Shown: positions 1-10,491 of the stretch, in pieces
How the letters are laid out: every line of letters begins with the position of its first letter
Numbering within the stretch: the first letter of the stretch is position 1
NCBI RefSeq assembly: GCF_014486675.1
Contig: NZ_JACTAC010000006.1
Span: 1 to 64,000 of the forward strand
Reading direction: 5' to 3'
Length of the DNA: 64,000 bases
Origin: Flavobacterium macrobrachii
GTDB taxonomy: Bacteria; Bacteroidota; Bacteroidia; Flavobacteriales; Flavobacteriaceae
Program-made: the position numbers and the translations under genes
The notes under the pieces: generated by a model
What the model was told of the DNA's origin: nothing
What the model saw: the letters and a program-made list of their open reading frames with translations, nothing else
The model's database searches: none

Positions 1-138
1 TGAAAATTTAGTTGTTTGATTAATATTTATTTTGGGTTTTAAGAGGTTCAAATTTAGAAAATTTTATGAAAAAAATAAGAATTTTTTAATATTTAACGAA
101 ATTGAGTCTTAAAAAAAGAGTGCAAAGCATAGAATCTT

Positions 139-146
139 TACCTTTG
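139..146 (+). promoter_or_regulatory. -7 promoter box for hflX
   Basis: TACCTTTG is an exact match to the Bacteroidota -7 consensus TAnnTTTG and ends 17 bp before the hflX ATG. No clear TTTG -33 box was found at the usual distance. Confidence 0.6.
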
Positions 147-163
147 CAAGATAAAATTGAAAC

Positions 164-1384
164 ATGTTAGAAAAAGAAATTATCGTTTTTGAAAAAACTG
201 TTCTAGTTGGAATTGTTACTCAAAACCAATCGGAAGAAAAATTAATAGAATACCTAGACGAGCTAGAATTCTTAACATACACTGCTGGAGGACAAGTTGT
301 TAAAAGATTTTTTCAAAAATTGGACCGTCCTAATCCTAAGACATTTCTTGGAACAGGAAAAATGGAAGAAATTCAAGCGTACATTAAAAGTAATGGTGTT
401 TCGACTATTATTTTTGATGATGAACTTTCACCTTCACAACAAAAAAATATTTCTAAAATTTTAGATTGTAAAGTGTTAGACAGAACCAATCTTATATTGG
501 ATATTTTCGCACAAAGAGCTGAAACATCATACGCAAGAACCCAAGTCGAATTAGCCCAATGCCAATATCTTTTACCAAGATTATCGGGAATGTGGACTCA
601 CCTTGAAAGACAAAAAGGAGGAATTGGTCTTCGTGGTCCAGGAGAAACCGAAATCGAAACCGACAGAAGGATTGTTAGAGATAGAATTGCTTTGTTGAAA
701 GAAAAAATTAGAACCATTGATAAACAAATGGCAATTCAAAGAAGCAATCGTGGAGCAATGGTTCGAGTGGCTTTGGTGGGTTATACTAACGTTGGAAAAT
801 CTACCATGATGAATTCCATCAGTAAAAGTGAGGTTTTTGTTGAAAATAAATTATTTGCAACATTAGACACAACGGTTAGAAAAGTGGTTATCAAAAATTT
901 ACCTTTTTTATTATCTGATACGGTTGGATTTATTAGAAAACTTCCAACACAACTTATCGAATCCTTCAAAAGCACATTAGATGAAGTTCGCGAAGCTGAT
1001 TTATTATTACATGTTGTAGATATTTCACATCCCGATTTTGAAGACCATATTGATTCGGTAAATCAAATTTTGCAAGACATAAAAAGTAACGATAAACCAA
1101 CCATCATGGTTTTTAATAAAATCGATGCCTACAAACATTTAGTTATTGATGCTGATGATTTAATAACCGAAAAAACAACCAAACACTATACACTTGAAGA
1201 TTGGAAAGCAACTTGGATGAACAATGTTGGAAAAAATAATGCACTATTCATTTCTGCAGTAAACAAAGAAAACTTCGAAGAATTTAGAGAAAAAGTATAT
1301 AATGCTGTTCGAGAAATTCACATCACGAGATTTCCTTACAACAAATTTTTATACCCAGATTATAACGATGTAATTGAAGAATAA
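164..1384 (+). CDS. hflX: GTPase HflX, ribosome-associated
   Basis: HflX-family GTPase of 406 residues, which in other bacteria binds the 50S subunit and splits stalled or stressed ribosomes. The N-terminal HflX domain spans roughly residues 20-190 and contains the typical VLDRTNLILDIFAQRA and GPGETEIETDRR stretches. The G domain has G1 GYTNVGKST (206-214), G3 DTVG (252-255) and G4 NKID (318-321). Length is normal for the family. The ATG lies 17 bp after a good promoter box. The gene is monocistronic and stops 3 bp from the convergent outer-membrane-type gene. Identification is firm; the cellular role is from family knowledge. Confidence 0.95.
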   Translation: MLEKEIIVFEKTVLVGIVTQNQSEEKLIEYLDELEFLTYTAGGQVVKRFFQKLDRPNPKTFLGTGKMEEIQAYIKSNGVSTIIFDDELSPSQQKNISKILDCKVLDRTNLILDIFAQRAETSYARTQVELAQCQYLLPRLSGMWTHLERQKGGIGLRGPGETEIETDRRIVRDRIALLKEKIRTIDKQMAIQRSNRGAMVRVALVGYTNVGKSTMMNSISKSEVFVENKLFATLDTTVRKVVIKNLPFLLSDTVGFIRKLPTQLIESFKSTLDEVREADLLLHVVDISHPDFEDHIDSVNQILQDIKSNDKPTIMVFNKIDAYKHLVIDADDLITEKTTKHYTLEDWKATWMNNVGKNNALFISAVNKENFEEFREKVYNAVREIHITRFPYNKFLYPDYNDVIEE

Positions 1385-1387
1385 GTA

Positions 1388-2176
1388 CTATTGTAAATAA
1401 TAGATATAACCAAAGTTAAACCAGATATTCCAGTCGTTTGCGCGATTTTCTGTATATACTTTTGGATCAGGATTTAAGCCATCAACCCAGTTTGAAAAAT
1501 AGTATTGAACACGCAAATCAACCATCAAATCGGACAACTCAGTAAGTTTGTATCGTGTTCCAACACTTGAAACAATAGACCAAACGGTTCCACCTTGATT
1601 GGTTGTTGCTCCTAAATATTTAACAGGATAAGCCAAAGGAGAGTCAACTGGCCCAAGCGTAGAATAAGCTTCAGGATCATAAAAACTAAATTGTCCACCA
1701 AGACTAATAAATGGCGCCCAAGAACCAATAGTAGAGGTAAAATCTCTAATACTCAATGGAAAGTATTCTAATTGCATTCCTATATTAGTAACAGAAGTAC
1801 TTCCGCGCATAGCTCTCAATTGATTAGCAATTTGAGAAGTTTTACTTTTGTCAACCCAACGACCAAAATGCTGCAACTCAGTTTTATTGTAAGAAAGCTC
1901 ACTTCTTAATTTGAAGTGGTCATTGAAATAAGTTTCAGGTGTATAACAATTACATTCAGCTTTATATGAAAAATTCAAGTAATGAATTAATCCTATTCCG
2001 TATCCAGTATTTCCTGAGTTGGTTTCAAAATCTCCTCTCACACCATAATCAGATTGAAAAGCCACAGGACCAGCAATAACTCCTACTTCATGTGAAAAAC
2101 CAAACTGGGCATTAGCACTACCTACAAAGGCTAAAAGACATAAAATTAGTAATCTAAAATATTTGGGCTTTTGCAT
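1388..2176 (-). CDS. outer-membrane-type protein, THC0290_0291-like
   Basis: Predicted exported protein of 262 residues. It starts with a signal peptide (MQKPKYFRLLILCLLAFVG to SANA-Q), followed by alternating beta-like segments rich in aromatic and glycine residues, and ends in FGYIYYLQ, consistent with a small outer membrane beta-barrel. It resembles the flavobacterial THC0290_0291 family, as far as I can recall that family. A longer open frame extends upstream to 2302, but the ATG at 2176 places the signal peptide at the N-terminus and lies just downstream of a TAnnTTTG box. No enzymatic motif is visible. Function unknown; it could act in surface-protein handling, but that is only a guess. 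Confidence 0.75.
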   Translation of the reverse strand: MQKPKYFRLLILCLLAFVGSANAQFGFSHEVGVIAGPVAFQSDYGVRGDFETNSGNTGYGIGLIHYLNFSYKAECNCYTPETYFNDHFKLRSELSYNKTELQHFGRWVDKSKTSQIANQLRAMRGSTSVTNIGMQLEYFPLSIRDFTSTIGSWAPFISLGGQFSFYDPEAYSTLGPVDSPLAYPVKYLGATTNQGGTVWSIVSSVGTRYKLTELSDLMVDLRVQYYFSNWVDGLNPDPKVYTENRANDWNIWFNFGYIYYLQ

Positions 2177-2197
2177 AACTTTTAATTCAATTCTCGA

Positions 2198-2205
2198 CAA
2201 ATATA
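2198..2205 (-). promoter_or_regulatory. -7 promoter box for the outer-membrane-type gene
   Basis: Read on the minus strand this is TATATTTG, an exact TAnnTTTG match, 21 bp upstream of the ATG at 2176. It supports that start over the longer frame. Confidence 0.6.
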
Positions 2206-2330
2206 TAAAAACATCATTCAGTTGAAAAAAAAAATAACGATAAGTTACTGTAATTTTTATTTTTAAAGACTTAAACTTCAATTTCAAAAAATATATTTTC
2301 AAAAAAACAATCCTATATTTTAATAAAATG

Positions 2331-2338
2331 TATATTTG
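2331..2338 (+). promoter_or_regulatory. -7 promoter box for gdhA
   Basis: TATATTTG, an exact TAnnTTTG match, lies 49 bp upstream of the gdhA ATG, leaving a leader of about 45 nt. Confidence 0.55.
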
Positions 2339-2366
2339 CGCAAGTTTTACGAAAACGTTTTCATAA

Positions 2367-3731
<1,365 letters not shown>

Positions 3732-3754
3732 AAAACACTAACCAAAACTATTAA

Positions 3755-3788
3755 AATGCCTTCAAATTATTTGGAGGCATTTTTTTTG
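3755..3788 (+). terminator. Rho-independent terminator after gdhA
   Basis: A 12-bp stem (3755-3766 with 3770-3781, one G-T pair), a 3-nt loop and a run of T residues. It starts 23 bp after the gdhA stop codon. Confidence 0.9.
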
Positions 3789-3827
3789 AATACCAAAATA
3801 TTAAAAAACTATTTTTTACGTTTATAC

Positions 3828-3835
3828 TATATTTG
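3828..3835 (+). promoter_or_regulatory. -7 promoter box for porZ
   Basis: TATATTTG, an exact TAnnTTTG match, ends 16 bp before the porZ ATG. Confidence 0.6.
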
Positions 3836-3851
3836 TAACTAAAATTGCCTG

Positions 3852-6143
3852 ATGAGAAAAATTATATACATATTCGCTTTTTTACTATCAACTATTGGGT
3901 TTTCGCAACCCAATCTTCAATGGAAAGGTTATTTCTCTTATAACGAGATTAAAGATATTACTGAATCATCAACAAAGGTAACTGCCGCTGGAGAAAACGC
4001 TCTATTTTCAAAAAACTTAACCACAAACACCATCAAAACCACCAATACCATTGATGGTTTATCCGGAGAAACCATTACAGCAATTTATTTTAGTGAAACT
4101 ACAAAAAAAACAATAATTGGTTATCAAAGTGGATTAATGATTGTTGTTAATGATAATGATGGCAGTGTGATAAACATTGTAGATATTATAAACAAATCGA
4201 TTCCAAATAACATCAAACGAATTAATCATTTCATGGAACATCAAGGAATCATCTATATTTCTTGCGATTTCGGAATAGTTGAATTTAACATCAATACACT
4301 TGAATTTGGCGATACTTTTTTTATTGGTCCAAATGGTCAAGAAATAAAAATTTATCAAACTACAGTTCTTAACAACGAAATTTATGCCGTTACTCAATTT
4401 TATGGAATCAAAAAAGCTTCTCTTAGCAATCCAAACTTAATTGATTTTGCTCAATGGCAAACCTTTGACTCAGGATCATGGAATGGTATTGTAACTTTAA
4501 ATAACCAACTAATTTGTCAAAACCTAAATAATGGTTTGTACAGACATAATGGAACAAATTTTCAAGAAATCATCATTCTTCCGCAAGCTGGAATAGATTT
4601 AAGAGTTTTTAATAACAAAATAATTGTAACATCTCAAAACCATGTTTATGTTTTCAATACAAGTTTTAGTCAAGAAGCTCATATCCAAAGTAACGAGATA
4701 AACATTTCAAATCTATCATTTACATGTGCAACCTATATTAACAACTACATTTACATTGGAACCAACAACACTGGTATTATTAGTATAAACGCTTCTTCAA
4801 CCAGCGATATGGAAATTATAATGCCCGAAGGTCCAAAACGAAATTATATCTTTGCTATTAAAAGTAGCTCAAACAATCTTTGGATTTCTTATGGTGGTTA
4901 TGACCTAGAGTACAATCCATATCTCTTTTTTCAATTTAATTTAACATCATTCGACATAAGTAGGGTGAATTCTACTGAATGGAAACACATTCCGTTTGCA
5001 GATTTATTAAATGCAAGATCAATGTCAAAAATCACTATAGATCCAAATAATGAAAACATTGTCTATTTTCATTCCTATAATGACGGATTACTGAAGATTG
5101 AAAACGATATCCCAACAACAATTTTCAACGAAACCAATAGTACTTTAAATGCAATTATCCCAAATTCCAATACAAATATTAGGATTGGAGACTCTGACTT
5201 TGATCGAAATCAAAATTTATGGGTACTAAACAGCCGTGTTCCAAATGGTTTACATGTCTTAAAAACCAATGGTCAATGGCAACAATACAATATGAGTTCT
5301 ATTCTAACAGCAATAGGCAATAATGACATTTCTGAAATAAAAGTAGATAGAAATGGGACAAAATGGATGGCAACAAGCAGAAATGGCGTTATTGCATTCA
5401 ATGAAAACACCAACGTTTTCAAAAAAATAACAGAAGGTGTTGACACGGGAAATCTGCCTTCAACCGAAGTAAAAGCCTTAGCAATCGACAACAGAAACCA
5501 AGTTTGGATAGGCACAACAAAAGGTCTTCGTGTACTTTCGAGTACAAGTGCTTACAATTCTGAAAACCAAATGAAAGCCAATCCAATCATCATTTTGGAA
5601 GATGAGCTTGCACAAGAATTATTATTTGAACAAGTAATTACCGATATTGTTGTTGATGGTTCCAACCGAAAATGGATTTCCACAGTAGACTCGGGTGTTT
5701 TTCTATTTTCTGCCAACGGTCAAGAAACCATTTATCACTTCACCAAAAACAACTCGCCACTTCCAAGCAATTTGGTTGGCGATGTAGAAATTAATGAAAC
5801 TACAGGCGAAATCTTTTTTGCAACCGATAAAGGAATGGTTTCATTTCAAGGAACAGCAACAAGACCAGCCGATAATTTAGACAATGTTTTTGTGTATCCA
5901 AATCCGGTTCGTCCGGGATTTGTTGGAACTGTAAAAATCGCAGGATTAATATCAAAAGCCAATATAAAAATAACCGACATCGAAGGAAATCTAGTTCACG
6001 AAACCACTTCCGAAGGCGGAACAATCGAATGGGATACAACCGCTTTTGGTAAATACAAAGTAGCTTCAGGCGTTTATATGATTTTTATTTCTGCCGAAGA
6101 TGGTTCAGAAACCACTGTTAAAAAAGTAATGATTGTTAGATAA
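3852..6143 (+). CDS. porZ: type IX secretion system protein PorZ-like
   Basis: Exported protein of 763 residues. A signal peptide (MRKIIYIFAFLLSTIGFSQ) is followed by repeated two-component-regulator-type beta-propeller blades, visible as NLWVLNSR, GTKWMATSRNG, NQVWIGTTKGLRV and RKWISTVDSGV. The last 85 residues or so form a type IX CTD-like domain starting at VYPNPVRPG and ending in TTVKKVMIVR. This propeller, propeller, CTD layout is that of PorZ, which in Porphyromonas works with PorU on the outer membrane to attach LPS to cargo proteins. PorZ keeps its CTD in characterised species. The gene sits directly before recO, a neighbourhood I believe is common in Bacteroidota. Confidence is high for the architecture and good for the PorZ name. 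Confidence 0.85.
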   Translation: MRKIIYIFAFLLSTIGFSQPNLQWKGYFSYNEIKDITESSTKVTAAGENALFSKNLTTNTIKTTNTIDGLSGETITAIYFSETTKKTIIGYQSGLMIVVNDNDGSVINIVDIINKSIPNNIKRINHFMEHQGIIYISCDFGIVEFNINTLEFGDTFFIGPNGQEIKIYQTTVLNNEIYAVTQFYGIKKASLSNPNLIDFAQWQTFDSGSWNGIVTLNNQLICQNLNNGLYRHNGTNFQEIIILPQAGIDLRVFNNKIIVTSQNHVYVFNTSFSQEAHIQSNEINISNLSFTCATYINNYIYIGTNNTGIISINASSTSDMEIIMPEGPKRNYIFAIKSSSNNLWISYGGYDLEYNPYLFFQFNLTSFDISRVNSTEWKHIPFADLLNARSMSKITIDPNNENIVYFHSYNDGLLKIENDIPTTIFNETNSTLNAIIPNSNTNIRIGDSDFDRNQNLWVLNSRVPNGLHVLKTNGQWQQYNMSSILTAIGNNDISEIKVDRNGTKWMATSRNGVIAFNENTNVFKKITEGVDTGNLPSTEVKALAIDNRNQVWIGTTKGLRVLSSTSAYNSENQMKANPIIILEDELAQELLFEQVITDIVVDGSNRKWISTVDSGVFLFSANGQETIYHFTKNNSPLPSNLVGDVEINETTGEIFFATDKGMVSFQGTATRPADNLDNVFVYPNPVRPGFVGTVKIAGLISKANIKITDIEGNLVHETTSEGGTIEWDTTAFGKYKVASGVYMIFISAEDGSETTVKKVMIVR

Positions 6144-6149
6144 CTATTT

Positions 6150-6173
6150 GTCACACTGAGCGCAGTTGAAGTG
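6150..6173 (+). repeat. dispersed intergenic repeat (CACTGAGCGCAGTTGAAGTG type)
   Basis: The porZ-recO gap contains GTCACACTGAGCGCAGTTGAAGTG, with short internal inverted repeats ACTG/CAGT and CACT/AGTG. I recognise this as close to a short repeat scattered through many flavobacterial genomes. Only this copy was seen in the window, so its repeat status rests on memory rather than on internal copies. Confidence 0.45.
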
Positions 6174-6181
6174 CATTTTTT

Positions 6182-6895
6182 ATGTTGATAAAAACCAAAG
6201 CCATAGTCATTTCATCACTTCGATACCAAGAAAAAAGCTTGATAGTGAAATGTTTTACTCAAAGCGATGGTTTGAAAAGTTATTTTGTCCAAAGTGCTTT
6301 TTCTTCCAAAAAATCTTCTCAAAAAATTGCCTATTTTCAACCGTTGACTATCCTTGAAATAGAAGCCAATCACAAGAACAAAGGAACTTTAGAACATTTC
6401 AAAGAAATAAAACTCGCCTCAGCCTATCACTCCATCAATACCGATGTTATTAAAAGTACCATTGCCATTTTTACTTCTGAAATCTTGCATCACAGCATAC
6501 ACGAAGAAGAAAAAAATGAAAACCTTTTTATTTTTCTAGAAACGGCTTTACTTTGGCTCGATACACACGAAGAAACGGCTAATTTCCATCTGATTTTACT
6601 CATTGAAATTACCAAATTCCTCGGTTTTTATCCTGACATTTCCAATATAGATTACCAATTCTTCGATACAAAAGAAGGTAGCTTCACTCCTTTTCTTGGT
6701 ATTAATTGCTTAACAGAATACGAAACTTTTTTGTTCAAAAAACTCATCGGGTTAAAGTTTGATGGAAACCAAAAAGTTTTCAACGCTACCGAACGCCAAT
6801 TATTACTCAAAATCCTGCTAGATTATTATTCTTCACACCTCGACGGATTCAAAAAACCTAAATCTTTAGACGTTTTAAAAGAAGTTTTTTCGTAA
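6182..6895 (+). CDS. recO: DNA repair protein RecO
   Basis: RecO of 237 residues, a RecF-pathway mediator that loads RecA on SSB-coated DNA and anneals strands. The N-terminus (MLIKTKAIVISSLRYQEKS) has the typical OB-fold start of the family, with SLIVKCFTQSDGL next. The C-terminal helical part includes FLGFYPDI, as in Bacteroidota RecO. The zinc-binding cysteines present in some RecO proteins are missing, which is common in this phylum. The gene begins 38 bp after porZ, separated by a short dispersed repeat, and may be co-transcribed with it. No separate TAnnTTTG box is seen. Confidence 0.88.
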   Translation: MLIKTKAIVISSLRYQEKSLIVKCFTQSDGLKSYFVQSAFSSKKSSQKIAYFQPLTILEIEANHKNKGTLEHFKEIKLASAYHSINTDVIKSTIAIFTSEILHHSIHEEEKNENLFIFLETALLWLDTHEETANFHLILLIEITKFLGFYPDISNIDYQFFDTKEGSFTPFLGINCLTEYETFLFKKLIGLKFDGNQKVFNATERQLLLKILLDYYSSHLDGFKKPKSLDVLKEVFS

Positions 6896-6900
6896 AACCT

Positions 6901-6983
6901 AACCACAAAGAACGCAAAGTTTTTACGCAAAGAACACCAAGCTTTGTGAACCTTGTGATTTTTACTTTGTGAACTTTGTGGTT
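6901..6983 (+). repeat. long imperfect hairpin repeat between recO and ileS
   Basis: An 83-bp element begins AACCACAAAG and ends with its exact reverse complement CTTTGTGGTT. The arms extend inward imperfectly (AACGCAAAG against CTTTGTGAA), and CTTTGTG recurs several times. It resembles a hairpin repeat dispersed in Flavobacterium genomes. It may act as a recO terminator or as a mobile hairpin element. Confidence 0.65.
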
Positions 6984-7003
6984 AAATTTCCTAAACGATC
7001 ACA

Positions 7004-7038
7004 AAAACTGAAAACTGAAAACTGAAAACTGAAAACTA
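7004..7038 (+). repeat. heptamer tandem repeat (AAAACTG x5)
   Basis: Four exact copies of AAAACTG followed by AAAACTA, head to tail, directly after the hairpin repeat and 39 bp before the ileS ATG. Confidence 0.9.
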
Positions 7039-7077
7039 TTTACTACTTTCGCAAACTGATTAAAGAAAACGATAAAA

Positions 7078-10000
7078 ATGAGTACTAAATTTACTGAATA
7101 CAAAGGACTTGACCTGCCAACTGTAGCGTCAGAAGTTCTTGATTTTTGGAAAAAAAATAACGTCTTTGAACAATCTGTAACTTCACGTGAAGGCGCAACG
7201 CCATATGTGTTTTTTGAAGGTCCACCAAGTGCAAACGGTTTGCCTGGAATTCACCACGTAATGGCGCGTGCAATCAAAGATATTTTTTGTCGTTATAAAA
7301 CTCAAAAAGGTTTTCAAGTAAAGCGTAAAGCAGGTTGGGATACACACGGTTTACCAGTAGAACTAGGTACTGAGAAAGAATTAGGAATTACCAAAGAAGA
7401 TATCGGAAAAACTATTTCTATCGAAGAATACAACGAAGCGTGTAAAAAAACCGTAATGCGTTACACCGACGTCTGGAACGATCTAACCGAAAAAATGGGT
7501 TATTGGGTTGATATGGAAGATCCATATGTAACTTACAAATCCAAATATATGGAAAGCGTTTGGTGGCTTTTAAAACAAATTTACAACAAAGATTTACTAT
7601 ACAAAGGCTACACCATCCAACCATATTCTCCAAAAGCTGGAACAGGATTATCGTCTCACGAAGTAAACCAACCAGGAAGTTACAGAGATGTCACGGATAC
7701 AACGGTTGTGGCGCAATTCAAAACTAAAAACGAAACATTACCAAGTTTTCTTCAAGGTTTTGGAACGATTCATATCTTGGCTTGGACGACAACACCTTGG
7801 ACATTGCCTTCAAATACTGCGTTAACAGTTGGACCAAAAATCGATTATGTTTTGGTGGAAACTTTCAATCAATACACTTTCGAACCTGTAAAAGTTATTT
7901 TAGCTAAAAATTTAGTTGGAAAACAATTTGGAAAAGGATTTGTTGCAAGCGAAAATTCATCTGATTTTGAAAATTATAAAGCTGGCGACAAAGTAATTCC
8001 ATTTAAAATTTTAACCGAATTTAAAGGTGCTGATTTAGTCGGAATTCGTTACGAACAACTAATGCCATTGGTTTTACCATATCAAAATCCTGAAAATGCG
8101 TTCAGAGTAATTTCTGGTGATTTTGTTACAACTGAAGATGGAACTGGAATTGTTCACACAGCGCCAACTTTTGGTGCCGATGATGCTAAAGTTGCCAAAG
8201 AAGCAACACCAGAAGTGCCACCGATGTTGGTTTTGGACGAAAACGGAAATCCTGTTCCTTTGGTAGATTTACAAGGTAAATTCATTCAAGGTTTAGGAAA
8301 TTATTCTGGAAAATACGTTAAAAACGAATATTACAACGATGGCGAAGCTCCAGAACGCTCTGCCGATGTTGAAATTGCCATCCAATTAAAAGAAGAAAAT
8401 AAGGCTTTCAAAGTCGAAAAATATGTGCACAGTTACCCACATTGTTGGAGAACGGACAAACCAATTTTATATTATCCGTTAGATTCTTGGTTCATCAAAA
8501 TAACCGAAATCAAGGATAGAATGTTCGATTTGAACGAAACCATCAACTGGAAACCAAAAGCAACTGGTGAAGGTCGTTTCGGGAATTGGTTGAAAAATGC
8601 TAACGATTGGAACTTATCACGTTCAAGATATTGGGGAATTCCATTGCCAATTTGGAGAACCGAAGACGGTACCGAAGAAATGTTAATTGGTTCAGTTGAA
8701 GAGTTGTATGCTGAAATTGAAAAATCTATCGCAGCTGGTTTTCAAAAAGAAAATCCATTCAAAGGTTTTGTGGTTGGAAATATGAGCGAAGAAAACTACG
8801 ATTTAGTCGATTTACACAAAAATGTAGTTGATAACATCATATTAGTTTCGCCGTCTGGAAAACCAATGAAACGCGAAAGTGACTTAATTGATGTTTGGTT
8901 TGATTCTGGTGCGATGCCTTATGCACAATGGCATTATCCATTTGAAAACAAAGATTTAATTGACGAAAACAAAGCATTTCCAGCCGATTTTATAGCCGAA
9001 GGTGTCGATCAAACTCGTGGTTGGTTTTATACTTTACACGCAATCGGAGCTTTAGTTTTTGATAAAATTGCTTATAAAAATGTAGTTTCAAACGGATTAG
9101 TTCTAGACAAAAATGGACAAAAAATGTCAAAACGTCTAGGAAATGCTGTTGATCCATTCACGACTTTGGCTGAATATGGTCCAGATGCTACTCGTTGGTA
9201 TATGATTGCGAATGCCAATCCTTGGGATAACTTGAAATTTGATATCGAAGGAGTTGCAGAAGTGCGTAGAAAATTCTTTGGAACATTATATAACACTTAT
9301 TCGTTCTTTAGTTTATATGCAAATATTGATAATTTCAATTATTCAGAAGCTGAAATTCCATTAAACGAAAGACCAGAAATTGACCGTTGGATCTTATCAG
9401 AATTACATACTTTGATAAAAACAGTTGATGAAGCTTATGCTGATTACGAACCAACTAAAGCAGCAAGAGCCATTTCTGACTTTGTTCAAGAAAATTTAAG
9501 TAACTGGTACGTTCGTTTGTGTCGACGTCGTTTTTGGAAAGGCGAATACGGAACCGATAAAATTGCAGCATACCAAACACTTTACACTTGTTTGTTAAAC
9601 GTTGCAAAATTATCTGCGCCAATCGCTCCATTTTTCATGGACAAACTTTACAGAGATTTAACGCAGGCAACACATTCAGAGGAATTTGAGTCTGTACATT
9701 TGGCGAAATTTCCAAATTCGGTTGAAAACTTTGTTGATAAATCACTTGAAAGCAAAATGATGAAAGCACAGACAGTTTCATCACTTGTTTTATCGCTCCG
9801 AAAAAAGGAAATGATAAAGGTACGTCAACCATTGCAAAAGGTAATGATACCAATACTTGACGAGAATCAACGAGCTGAAATCGAAGCGGTTTCTGACCTG
9901 ATAAAAGCCGAAGTAAACGTGAAAGAAATTGAACTTTTAGACGATGCATCGGGTGTTTTAGTAAAGCAAATCAAGCCTAATTTCAAGACACTTGGACCTC

Positions 10001-10479
10001 GTTTTGGTAAAGATATGGGATTGATTTCCAAAGAAATACAAAATTTTTCAGCTGAGCAAATTGCGGAATTAGAAACCAAAGGTTTGCTATCGCTTGTTAT
10101 TTCAGGAAAAAGCATAATTTTAACAACCGAAGACGTTGAGATTTTATCACAAGATATTCCGGGTTGGTTGGTAGCCAATGCAAATGGCATAACAGTTGCA
10201 TTAGACATTACACTAACACCAGCATTGAAAAACGAAGGAATTGCAAGAGAATTAGTCAATAGAATTCAAAACCTTAGAAAAGACAGCGGTTTTGAAGTAA
10301 CGGACAAAATTAAAGTGCAATTACAACATAACGATAGTTTAGCGAAAGCAATAAAAGAAAACGAAAACTATATCAAATCGGAGACATTAACTGAAACTTT
10401 GGTTTTAGAAAATGAAGTGACAAATGGTACTGAAATAGAATTCGACGAGATAAAAACAAGAATATTAATTTCTAAATAA
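7078..10479 (+). CDS. ileS: isoleucyl-tRNA synthetase
   Basis: Class I isoleucyl-tRNA synthetase of 1133 residues, charging tRNA-Ile in the cytoplasm. The HIGH-like motif is PGIHH (56-60, in GPPSANGLPGIHH), and KMSKR is at 682-686. The editing domain lies between them, roughly 200-400, with AWTTTPWTLPSN and EDGTGIVHTAPTFG. The anticodon-binding domain and a long C-terminal extension follow. At 1133 residues it is well above the roughly 940 of the E. coli type, fitting the eukaryote-like IleS2 class often linked to mupirocin tolerance; that phenotype is inference. A weak promoter match, TACTTTCG at 7044-7051 (one mismatch), lies 26 bp upstream. The DksA-like gene follows 12 bp downstream. Confidence 0.96.
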   Translation: MSTKFTEYKGLDLPTVASEVLDFWKKNNVFEQSVTSREGATPYVFFEGPPSANGLPGIHHVMARAIKDIFCRYKTQKGFQVKRKAGWDTHGLPVELGTEKELGITKEDIGKTISIEEYNEACKKTVMRYTDVWNDLTEKMGYWVDMEDPYVTYKSKYMESVWWLLKQIYNKDLLYKGYTIQPYSPKAGTGLSSHEVNQPGSYRDVTDTTVVAQFKTKNETLPSFLQGFGTIHILAWTTTPWTLPSNTALTVGPKIDYVLVETFNQYTFEPVKVILAKNLVGKQFGKGFVASENSSDFENYKAGDKVIPFKILTEFKGADLVGIRYEQLMPLVLPYQNPENAFRVISGDFVTTEDGTGIVHTAPTFGADDAKVAKEATPEVPPMLVLDENGNPVPLVDLQGKFIQGLGNYSGKYVKNEYYNDGEAPERSADVEIAIQLKEENKAFKVEKYVHSYPHCWRTDKPILYYPLDSWFIKITEIKDRMFDLNETINWKPKATGEGRFGNWLKNANDWNLSRSRYWGIPLPIWRTEDGTEEMLIGSVEELYAEIEKSIAAGFQKENPFKGFVVGNMSEENYDLVDLHKNVVDNIILVSPSGKPMKRESDLIDVWFDSGAMPYAQWHYPFENKDLIDENKAFPADFIAEGVDQTRGWFYTLHAIGALVFDKIAYKNVVSNGLVLDKNGQKMSKRLGNAVDPFTTLAEYGPDATRWYMIANANPWDNLKFDIEGVAEVRRKFFGTLYNTYSFFSLYANIDNFNYSEAEIPLNERPEIDRWILSELHTLIKTVDEAYADYEPTKAARAISDFVQENLSNWYVRLCRRRFWKGEYGTDKIAAYQTLYTCLLNVAKLSAPIAPFFMDKLYRDLTQATHSEEFESVHLAKFPNSVENFVDKSLESKMMKAQTVSSLVLSLRKKEMIKVRQPLQKVMIPILDENQRAEIEAVSDLIKAEVNVKEIELLDDASGVLVKQIKPNFKTLGPRFGKDMGLISKEIQNFSAEQIAELETKGLLSLVISGKSIILTTEDVEILSQDIPGWLVANANGITVALDITLTPALKNEGIARELVNRIQNLRKDSGFEVTDKIKVQLQHNDSLAKAIKENENYIKSETLTETLVLENEVTNGTEIEFDEIKTRILISK

Positions 10480-10491
10480 TTACGAACGATT

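Noticed and set aside
1-163. Possible gene end or ORF upstream of hflX
   Set aside because: Only short open stretches are present; apart from the hflX promoter nothing can be supported.
9867-10259. 130-codon open frame on the minus strand within ileS
   Set aside because: It lies wholly in the conserved ileS gene in another frame, has no promoter and no recognisable protein.
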